From positions 52,415,751-52,479,750 of the forward strand of contig JAWZYU010000018.1 of assembly GCA_038380435.1 (NCBI GenBank): a stretch of DNA of 64,000 nucleotides, written 5' to 3'. This DNA is from Ryuthela nishihirai. Taxonomy: Eukaryota; Arthropoda; Arachnida; Araneae; Heptathelidae. This document shows positions 56,724 through 64,000 of the stretch, piece after piece. The notes under the pieces are model-generated. The model was not told where the DNA came from and did not search any database. It worked only from the letters and a program-made list of their open reading frames with translations. The number at the start of each line of letters is the position of its first letter. Within the stretch, counting starts at the first letter, position 1. A program made the translations under genes and the position numbers.

Positions 56724-57077
56724 GTGTCTCAGACAGACCACGTGGCTCTTGAAAAAGTCCATTTGAAAAAGTGGCGCCTGAAGTTCCTACCAACATCGGT
56801 GATTTCAGCCTCTAGCGGAGGAGGGACAGGTCTTTTCCCCGTGCCTGCGATCAGGATGCTCTTTGATATTGTTGGCCCTACCTCTCTCAATAAACCTAAT
56901 TTCTTTAAAAATCCTACTAATCATTTTCTCTCTGCAGATACATGGAATCTGAGAACGTTATATAGGGATTATTCTCTTAATGTTCTCACGCAGGAATTCC
57001 AGCGTTATAACCTAGATATTCTAGGCTTGCAAGAGACCAGATGGACAGGTAAAGGTGAAATACTTAAAAATAATTAA
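56724..57077 (+). pseudogene. LINE endonuclease, N-terminal part
   Basis: A 117-codon open frame. Its last 45 residues contain ADTWNLRTLYRDYSLN and LDILGLQETRWTGKGEI, the N-terminal strands of an apurinic-like endonuclease that nicks the target DNA. Downstream, in changed frames, INERFLRSKFKAKIKDLN, YVPTEDSDENEKA and LLGDFSAKV continue the domain (about 57170-57355), and QWDIYKYTWISPEWVTQ (about 57488-57535) gives its end. Residues before ADTWN read like 5' UTR and may not be protein. Frameshifts and stops make it non-functional. Confidence 0.85.
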
Positions 57078-57743
57078 ATTTCTCTTTTCAGGCAGGGAGG
57101 ATGAAAAGCATCTCCAAAGTGTACGTTTGCTTCTCAGCAGACACGCAGTGATGCTCTTCTAGGATATGACTGCATTAATGAAAGATTTCTTAGATCAAAA
57201 TTTAAAGCAAAAATTAAAGACTTGAATGCCATCTGTTGCTATGTCCCCACAGAGGACTCTGATGAGAACGAGAAAGCCAGTTCAGGATATTTTGAATTCC
57301 TGAAAAAAGGAGATATTTATCTTCTGCTAGGTGACTTCAGTGCTAAAGTTTGTGCTTTGGCAGGAGTTTTTGAGCAGGAGTTTTAGGACCCTTTGGCATT
57401 GGCTGTTCCAATGGGAACGGGGAACGTCTCCTACAGGTAAATTAACTTAATGATTTATGAATAATTAACACATACTACAAACAGTGGGACATTTATAAAT
57501 ATACATGGATTTCACCTGAATGGGTTACACAGGAATATGATAGATTGTATTTTATTTAACAGCAAATGCATTCTTGAGCAAGTGTCTCAGTTTAATTATC
57601 TTGGGAGCTATGTAAGATACTGGTGATGTGCGGCATGAGATAAATATAAGAATAGGGATTGCTGCTGGAGCTTTTAAGAATCTATGGAGAGTATGGAAAA
57701 ATAAGCGTATACACTAAAGACTAAAATTAGGCTGTGTAATAGT

Positions 57744-58045
57744 TTGGTTCTTTCTAAGGTTAGTTATGGTAGCGAAACATGGACCTTTTGTAAGCAGGAT
57801 AACAAGAAACTTGATGGCTTTGATTCTAGATGCTTACAGATTATCTTGGACATTAGGTGGTTTGACTTTGTAAGTAATGATGAGGTTAGAAGAAGCCATC
57901 AACCTCCTTTGAGAAGCATATTGTACAGAGAGACTGCATTGATTGGCCATGTTGCCCTTATGCATAGCTGCAGATTAGGAAACAGGTTTATGAACTGTGT
58001 GCCTAAGAGTTTCAGAAAAAGGGAGAGACCTAGTAAGCGATGGGC
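57744..58045 (+). pseudogene. LINE C-terminal region
   Basis: Open segment with YGSETWTFCKQDNKKLDGFD, LQIILDIRWFDFVSNDEVRR and RKRERPSKRW. This post-RT region of RTE-like elements is of uncertain role. It is more complete than the matching end of the neighbouring fragment. The frame then runs into an SA fragment. Confidence 0.8.
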
Positions 58046-58190
58046 TGACAGTGTCTGTGGTGACAAAGACGTGACATCAGCAGAAATACAACACAAGACA
58101 TATCATTCTTTATCTTGAGCTCAAACTTGGGTTCCTTTGATCAGTGGCTAAATTAGCTAAACGCTCCACCATTAGGATGGTGAGCAAGTA
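58040..58190 (-). repeat. SA SINE, diverged partial
   Basis: gacatcagcagaaatacaac, gagctcaaacttgggttcct and tgatcagtggctaaattagc, with a degraded head. Tail part missing; joined to the LINE fragment. Confidence 0.65.
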
Positions 58191-59324
58191 AAATATCCAC
58201 AGCACTTTATTACTGTAAAATAATATAATATCTTTCTCTATATATATTTTAATATGCATAATACCTTTCCCTTATTTAAGAAATTCAAATTACGATTAGA
58301 TTCATTTCATGCTTCTGACATTTCCAGCATATATTTTTTATTGAATGATATAGATTTAAGTTCAATTTGATTTGAAAGGAGAGAGCAAATGCCCCTTCTC
58401 CCCCTTCCCCCCTTCGCTGACAGTGCCTATGCTCAGTGTCTAGACTCTTACTTTTGAAATATTGATTTTTTTTTCCTTGTGTACATAAAAAAAAGAATCA
58501 GACATTTCTTTTTAAACTAAAGATTTCAATAATCTCCAACACCGCCCTATAATGAAAGAGGAAGTGTTGCTTTTTATAATGTTAATGAAGTTTGCATTTC
58601 AATGCAGGTGTAATATTGACTAGAGTGTGAGAATTCAACCTTTTCAGTTGTGGGGGGATTGATGATAATCGATGATACACTGTAACACATTGCACTATTA
58701 TTTATCAGCGCAAGGGGACAACATAAGACGTTTAAATGGGTGGATGCAAATTTCTGAAGAGGAACTTACTTCCACAATCTCTGTGCCATTTCGAACCATA
58801 AAGATACTAAATATGAATTAAATTATTCAGGAAAAATTAAAAAAACGATAAGTAATGCATTTAATAATCTATGTTTATTTGTTTTATATTAGAAGTTGCG
58901 TTACTTTTAACTAGGATGTGTTACCTTTCTGTTGTATTCTACGAAAGATGCTAATCTTCCAAAGGGAGGATGGAGAACTTTCCCCAAAGCTAGCAAATAA
59001 TTCTCATCGTGGCTGATTCTTGTCATTTCATTGAAGCTTTAGCATAGTTTATTCTTTGAGCCTATATACTAGTATTATTTTTTTTAAACAAAAACTGTTA
59101 AGAGGCGAAAGAGGATGGAATGCTTGTGAGACATGCACTGTAATCTTTTCGCGGTACCTGTAATTATTGAATCTAAATACCACAAATATAGCAGGAGTTA
59201 TGACATTCAGTGTTTATGACACTTTAAAAAACTTTATGGTAGCAACAAAAACGAATGACTGAACTGTAAGCAGTTAAAATCAAATGAATCAACATGGTAC
59301 GTAACCTACAACAATTATGTTAAC
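58191..59324. other. unassigned sequence
   Basis: A C-rich block (58388-58415) followed by gctgacagtgcctatgctca might be a hAT-type end, but without a partner. Nothing else. Confidence 0.35.
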
Positions 59325-59348
59325 TTCACGTTAACCACTCGGCCACAG
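59325..59348 (-). repeat. SA SINE, A-box fragment
   Basis: cacgttaaccactcggccacag is the very end of an SA head and nothing more. Confidence 0.6.
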
Positions 59349-59601
59349 TAAGTTTCTCGGTTTTTGACCAATGCTCAAACAAAATTTATCAACATTAACA
59401 AATAACACTGAAATTTACATATTCATTAAGTATTATCGCAAAATCCCTAAAATTTAATGAAACTTTCAGTTTTACTGTTTAAAATAAAATCTTTGGTCGC
59501 AAAAAAGATTTATCCTGCAATTTTTGCAAATATTTGCAATGGTTTGTTGAGGCAGAAGGAGAAGTGAAGGTTAGCAATTGGTTAGGTAGTCGTGGTGGGG
59601 T

Positions 59602-59994
59602 TGGGTTGTTGTTGTTTTTACCTCTGAGCGGCACTTTTTTGCACACCATGGGCTAAATGGCCAGGTCACATGGACCCCGAAGGCTCAGAAAAGGTTGGGG
59701 GAGGGGACCCACTGGAACAGCTATGGGGAGACAGATGGTAGCCTCCCGTCAAGGCCATCCAGCGTGTTCTTTAACGTGCACAGGGTATGTCTCTCCCGCA
59801 CACGGAGCCACGGCTTAACGTCCCATCCGACGGACGGCGGCCTTTCCAAGCCCATCGGTGTCCCCTACTGACCGTGGGCAGGGCGGGGAATTTTGCGGAA
59901 ATAAATCTCAACGCTGACCCAGCTGGGACTCGAACCTGGGAACTACAGATTACGAGCCTGGCGCGCTACCGACTGAGCCACCCCCGCCCCAAAT
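59602..59994 (-). repeat. SB SINE, full length with 10-bp TSD
   Basis: gtggtggggt flanks it (59592-59601, 59995-60004). Tail tacctctgagcggcactttt, then ccactggaacagctatgggg, cacggcttaacgtcccatcc, gacggacggcggcctttcca and head gcgcgctaccgactgagcca. Reference copy for SB. Confidence 0.93.
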
Positions 59995-60403
59995 GTGGTG
60001 GGGTGGTAGGAGCTGAGTGAGCAGAGCCGAGTTCTTCTGCGTCTCAAGACTAACCAGCTCAAACATTCTTCTGTATTCCCTCCCTCCATTAAAATGTTAA
60101 AAATAGCAATTGTAGTCTTGATGAAGTGAGGCTTTGCATTTGATTTTAATTCCAATCAATTTTCTTCCCTTTTTCTATTTGATGTTGCATATAAGTCATT
60201 TCACTTTTTTGTATTTTCAAAATACCGTAAATGAAACTAATTCTTAAGATTATCTCAGCTCAGTAAAATAAATGAACATAACTATATTTAGAAGTAAAAT
60301 GAATTATTTTAAACTTTTAACAGTCCTTTTAAATCTCTAAAAGCTCAGAGTAATAAAAATAGTTTAGGAAAGTGGAACAAAACGTGCACGAAACTAAAGA
60401 CAA

Positions 60404-60650
60404 ATGTCTGCTAAAGAGCAAAACCGATATTATCGTAAGTATTATTCTGCAAGGGAAAAAAATCGTGTAAGGTCTTTTTCCAAGATTTTAAAGTTTTGGT
60501 AGAAATGCTGATCGCTTATGTCCGGTTGGTGCAGATAATACTAATGTATTTAGAGAATTACATCAAAATTTTGATAATTTTGTAGACTCTACGACAGGTC
60601 CCTCTTCCTTTAAGGATATATATATAGGTGAAATTTAAATTATATTGATT
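60404..60650 (+). pseudogene. coding-like remnant, unknown
   Basis: From the ATG at 60404 a frame of 32 codons reads MSAKEQNRYYRKYYSAREKN and RVRSFSKILKFW before a stop. One frame over, without a break, it continues FGRNADRLCPVGADNTNV, FRELHQNFDNFVD and STTGPSS to a stop near 60640. Both parts are hydrophilic and the frame switch falls exactly where the first frame stops (KFW / FGRN), so a one-base frameshift in an old coding sequence is likely. I do not recognise the family. It could be a transposon-borne DNA-binding protein or an exon relic. Confidence 0.35.
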
Positions 60651-60927
60651 TTCTGATCTCTAGTAAACAGAATATTTATATGAAAATCGTCGAGAGGGCA
60701 ATGAAGGAGTACATGCTCTACATTTCTTTGATTGGGAGAGAGCTGACGGTTTATTTCCGATTTTTCGAAACTTCTTGCTTTATGTGCTGTGGACAGTTGT
60801 TAGTTTATGTAAAGGACTTTCTCTCTTCTATTGAATTTGAATCACACTCTGGAATGCCGAAAATTCTGCATTACCTAGAATCATTTTGTACTACATTATT
60901 TGATCTGATTTTAGTAACTTTGCATAA

Positions 60928-61015
60928 AAAAAAATGCCCCCTAAAGCAGCTGCTTTGCCACAGAGGTCTAACAGGAGCCTGTCAGTTTATATGTCACAGT
61001 AGAAGGTCTGTGAGG
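60928..61015 (-). repeat. SA SINE, 3' part
   Basis: aaatgccccctaaagcagct ... ctgtcagtttatatgtcaca ... gtagaaggtctgtgagg, then unrelated sequence. Confidence 0.85.
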
Positions 61016-61384
61016 GACTATAATTTTCCGATAGTAATTCTACAAATATTTAAATAATTTTATAATACTTGCTAAGTGTGAGGCAATATTAACTTATTTA
61101 AGTGATTTTTTTATTTTAGCTGATTTCGCTGATTTAAGATTGAATTTTAAATTCTGATTTCGCTGATTTAAGAAAAAATTTTTAAGGACGAAATCAATTA
61201 ATAAGTAAAGATATTTGACAGGATTCCAGTGAATAGTTACTGCGTTAACTACGATCAGCTCGAGTAGGATATACAATAATATCTGTACTTAATGTTCCTA
61301 AGTGTATAAATATCTCTTTGATTATTGAATATTATATTCGATTAGATATGCTTATTAAAATATGTAATATTATCTGTCAACAGA

Positions 61385-61705
61385 ATATACTGGGATTGGC
61401 TCAGTCGATAGCGCGCCAGGATGGTAAACTGCATTTCCCAGGTTGGAGTCCCAACTGTACCAGTGTTTGGAATTATCTCAGATACCCTTCCCTTGGTGAG
61501 ATAGGGGACACCAATACGCTTGGAATTGCCGCCGTCCGTCAGATGACATATTAATCTCTGTCCACGAAAGCCATACTCTATGCATACAGAACACACAGAA
61601 TATGGATTTGTCAGGAGGCTGTCACCTAACAGCTGCCTAGTGGGTCCCTTCCCTCAGCTATGTGTGAACCCCTGGGGTCCTTGTAACCCAACCCTGCCTA
61701 CAGAG
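61385..61705 (+). repeat. SB SINE, diverged
   Basis: Head ggctcagtcgatagcgcgcc, B box caggttggagtccca, central gccgccgtccgtcagatgac, then ctaacagctgcctagtgggt. The last tail segment is missing. Confidence 0.85.
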
Positions 61706-61855
61706 ATATAAAACGGAAAAACAGCTCATTTGTAAAACCCTTACCAGACTATTGCAAGCAGTTTTTTTTTCTGTTATGCATAATATTTAGCATTTCGTCA
61801 ATTATACTTTAAAATTTTTTGATTACGCATATATGATATTACATAACGTATATAG

Positions 61856-62067
61856 AGCCGTCCCGTGGCCGAGTGGTTAGCACGCTTGGCTACTGATCTA
61901 AGGGACCTGGGTTCGAGTCCCGGATTAGGCATGGATGTGTGTGTCGTTTTTCTGCTGAGGTCCTGCCATCCTCTCAGACCTTCTACTATGGCATATAAAC
62001 TGACAGGCTCCTGTCAGACCTCTGTGGCAAGCAGCTGCTTGAGGGGGTATTTATTTTTTTATTTTTT
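61856..62067 (+). repeat. SA SINE, full length with 12-bp TSD
   Basis: taacgtatatag precedes and follows it (61844-61855, 62068-62079). The head has box A tggccgagtgg and box B ggttcgagtcc, the internal RNA polymerase III promoter of tRNA-derived SINEs. The tRNA-unrelated body (tctgctgaggtcctgccatc, ctcctgtcagacctctgtgg) ends gctgcttgagggggtattta and a T/A-rich tail. Reference copy for SA. Confidence 0.96.
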
Positions 62068-62079
62068 TAACGTATATAG

Positions 62080-63079
62080 GAATTATTATTATTCTGCAAG
62101 TAGGTCAGCTGCATTAAAACATTTTTTCACTCAATGAATTTACCCTTTTACATTGTAAAGGCACAAATGTGTTCGAAATGCATTTCATAATATTGTTACA
62201 AAAACGCTAATTACAAGATACCCTATGTTTTTCAATTTGATCTTTGTCTTATAACATGCACAGGCTTTTGTATTTTTTTTGCTCTAATTTTATTCCCTTA
62301 GAAGAGCGGGAAAAGTACAGGTAAATAGATTTTTAAGCTCAAACATTAAGAAGTGAAAACTGAATAAATGCAGTTTGATACAGATTTTTCTCTTTGCAAC
62401 ATTACAAAGAGCGAAATTTTCGCATGAAACACTTGTAATTCCTTTCATTGCAACTTTTATAAGTCCACATTTCATTAAAACAACTGTGTTTTTTATGCTG
62501 TCTGAACGATAAATTTCCTCAGTTGAATACCAGGAACATTTTCCTCTTAATGTAAGTATCGCGTGCATTACTTTTGAAGCGTTATTACTAGCGATCAGCT
62601 TAGGATTGAACTATTTTTCCCTTTTCGTAAGTGTGAATACTTCAGTATTAGCCATGTCTTCATTTCTTTCTTCGATCGGTTTCTTGATTTCTTTTTTCGT
62701 TTTGAATACATACAGCGCAAGGAAATAACAAAACAAGGAACTAAATGCCTCCTCCTTTTACTAAATCAGTCGTAGTACCGAAAATAGTTTCTTCAAAATC
62801 ATTGTTACCTAAATGGTAGAAACCGTGAGATAATTTCTGAGTAACTAAGGATATGACCAGATAATATTAAAATATATCAGTATATGAAAAGGTAGAAGAC
62901 ATTAAGTTCATGAGGACCAGTAGAAACATTCCCTAATAAATAATTTCTGGAGTGTTTATTCGTCCCGAGGGAAAAATGAAATAATTTATTTCTTGTTGAT
63001 TAATAAAAATCAAAGGAAAAAATATCTGTGATAACTCTTTATCTTAATCATGATTAAAATAAAAAGAATAATTTTAAGA
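62080..63079. other. unassigned AT-rich sequence
   Basis: No coding, tRNA-like or repeat signal. Confidence 0.4.
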
Positions 63080-63470
63080 TGGATTGTTTTATTCTAAGAG
63101 ACATTTTTTTTTGCATACAATGGATTAAATGGCTAGATCACGAGAACCACAAGATTTCAGAGAAGGTTAGGAAAGATATTGGACAGGTGCTACGAGGCAA
63201 ATGGATACCTTCTGTCAAGGCAATCCAGTGTGCTCTTTAACGTGAACAGGCTATGGCTCTCCTACACACTGTACCATTACTTAACGTCCCATTCGAAGGC
63301 GGATGCTTTTCCAAGCTCAACAGTATTTCCTTTCTCACCGAGGGCAGGGTTGAAAATTAGAGGAGATAAATTCTGCCCTCGGTGAGAAAGGAAACGGTGA
63401 AAAAAGGACTGAACCTATGAATTGCAGATTATGAGCCTGGATCTCTGCCGATTGAACCAACCCCTAATCC
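63080..63470 (-). repeat. SB SINE with internal 22-bp inverted duplication
   Basis: Tail tgttttattctaagagacat through gtcccattcgaaggcggatg to the head gagcctggatctctgccgat. 63326-63347 is repeated as an exact reverse complement at 63373-63394. Confidence 0.85.
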
Positions 63471-63559
63471 GAACAATTTTGTGATGTTTAGTATGGAGCA
63501 ACAGAAGAATAAAATGAAAAATGATATGACAATGTTGAGTATAGAGAAAAAATTGGCTT

Positions 63560-63637
63560 TACCCTGATCGGATTCGAACTCACGACTTCCTAATGGCATG
63601 TTAGATATATTCTACAGTTGAGCTAACGAACAGGGTC
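63560..63637 (-). pseudogene. tRNA-like pseudogene
   Basis: On the minus strand: gaccctg at the 5' end pairs with cagggt at the 3' end, an A-box-like ttagctcaac, a stem ctaa/ttag around catgcca, and a B box gagttcgaatcc. The D-arm spacing and T-stem do not pair well, and position 33 is not T. It is therefore a decayed tRNA or the head of another SINE, not a working gene. Confidence 0.4.
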
Positions 63638-64000
63638 AAAATGAGTTCCATATCATGTATTCAGTCATTAGAAGTAGTTTGGCTGCAGTTGAATCTGATC
63701 GAAAAAATACTCTTGGCTTTTTTGAGATGGGTATGAATAGTTCCGATATTATTTTTAATTTGGTTTAATGGTTTAAAATTGCCGTAATTTTTTGTATTAA
63801 TTGGACTATGGAGCTTATCTTTGTTTGTTAGAATCCTAATAAACCAAACGGCCCAATATGCTTAATTTTTAAACATTTAAAACTGTGAGATAATGAAATT
63901 TGAAAATTGATTTTGATTTCTCAAAATGCGCCCGTTAAAAAATATTGCTTAATTGCTGTTTTTCTAAAGCAAATTTAGGATGTCTTCAGAATTTTAATTT
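63638..64000. other. unassigned sequence
   Basis: Nothing recognised up to the window end. Confidence 0.4.

Larger units (their letters stand above)
56511..58045 (+). mobile_element. RTE-like LINE fragment, RT deleted
   Basis: Holds a probable 5' region (about 56511-56935), an endonuclease (56936-57562, several frameshifts), and then directly the C-terminal part (57562-58045), which is homologous to 55760-56090 of the neighbouring fragment. The whole RT domain is therefore missing at about 57562. The 3' end is cut where an SA SINE fragment begins. Confidence 0.85.

Noticed and set aside
60680..61057. 125-codon frame
   Set aside because: Its last third is SA SINE sequence, and the rest shows no family features.

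Overview
This window is AT-rich, repeat-dense, intron-scale eukaryotic DNA with no complete host gene. I infer an invertebrate, probably an arthropod (possibly a chelicerate). The grounds are the repeat types (two tRNA-derived SINE families, mariner, hAT and RTE-like elements), heavy A/T composition, and one GC-rich patch with arthropod-like Inr motifs. No bacterial-style operon, rRNA or CRISPR array is present. Most short open frames in the window are chance or lie inside repeats.

SINEs dominate. Family SA (about 210 bp, box A and box B in the head, 3' end ...gctgcttgagggggtattt) has about 29 copies. Family SB (about 395 bp, tRNA-Met/Thr-like head, a well-kept central block around cgtccgtcggatgg...cgttaagcc) has about 19. 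Target-site duplications (TSDs) are readable for SA at 43939-44145 (10 bp) and 61856-62067 (12 bp), and for SB at 22891-23309 (13 bp) and 59602-59994 (10 bp). They show both families were mobile fairly recently. Strand in these entries gives the tRNA-head-to-tail direction.

DNA transposons: a deleted mariner (809-1694); hAT-type elements with 8-bp TSDs (5798-6128, 20494-20900 with a transposase N-terminus, and 25087-25398 with several relatives); a long palindromic family FB560 (complete at 19030-19589, others at 2276-3438, 12354-13063, 13560-14530, 47039-47592); short palindromic elements (14138-14350, and a 78-bp pair at 26585 and 37430); a MITE splitting an SB copy (16848-17305); and a 1.2-kb unit with about 105-bp inverted ends around a minisatellite (10105-11323).

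Retrotransposons: two adjacent fragments of one non-LTR (RTE-like) element at 55.1-58.0 kb. One keeps reverse transcriptase; the other keeps the endonuclease and C-terminal part with RT deleted.

Tandem arrays: three long degenerate arrays (4.0-6.3, 10.4-10.96 and 38.3-40.4 kb), a 126-bp higher-order repeat at 11.6-11.9 kb, and a 289-bp segmental duplication at 40.9-41.4 kb with a third part-copy at 42.6 kb.

Possible host signals: two GC-rich islands, 8795-9420 (very CpG-rich) and about 32930-33390 (TATA-like box, Inr motifs, strong 5' splice site at 33304), each with a CTCF-like motif within about 0.7 kb. Decayed coding-like patches of unknown family lie at 60404-60650 (+) and 42571-43090 (-). 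Sequence outside the listed features is AT-rich and I could assign nothing to it.
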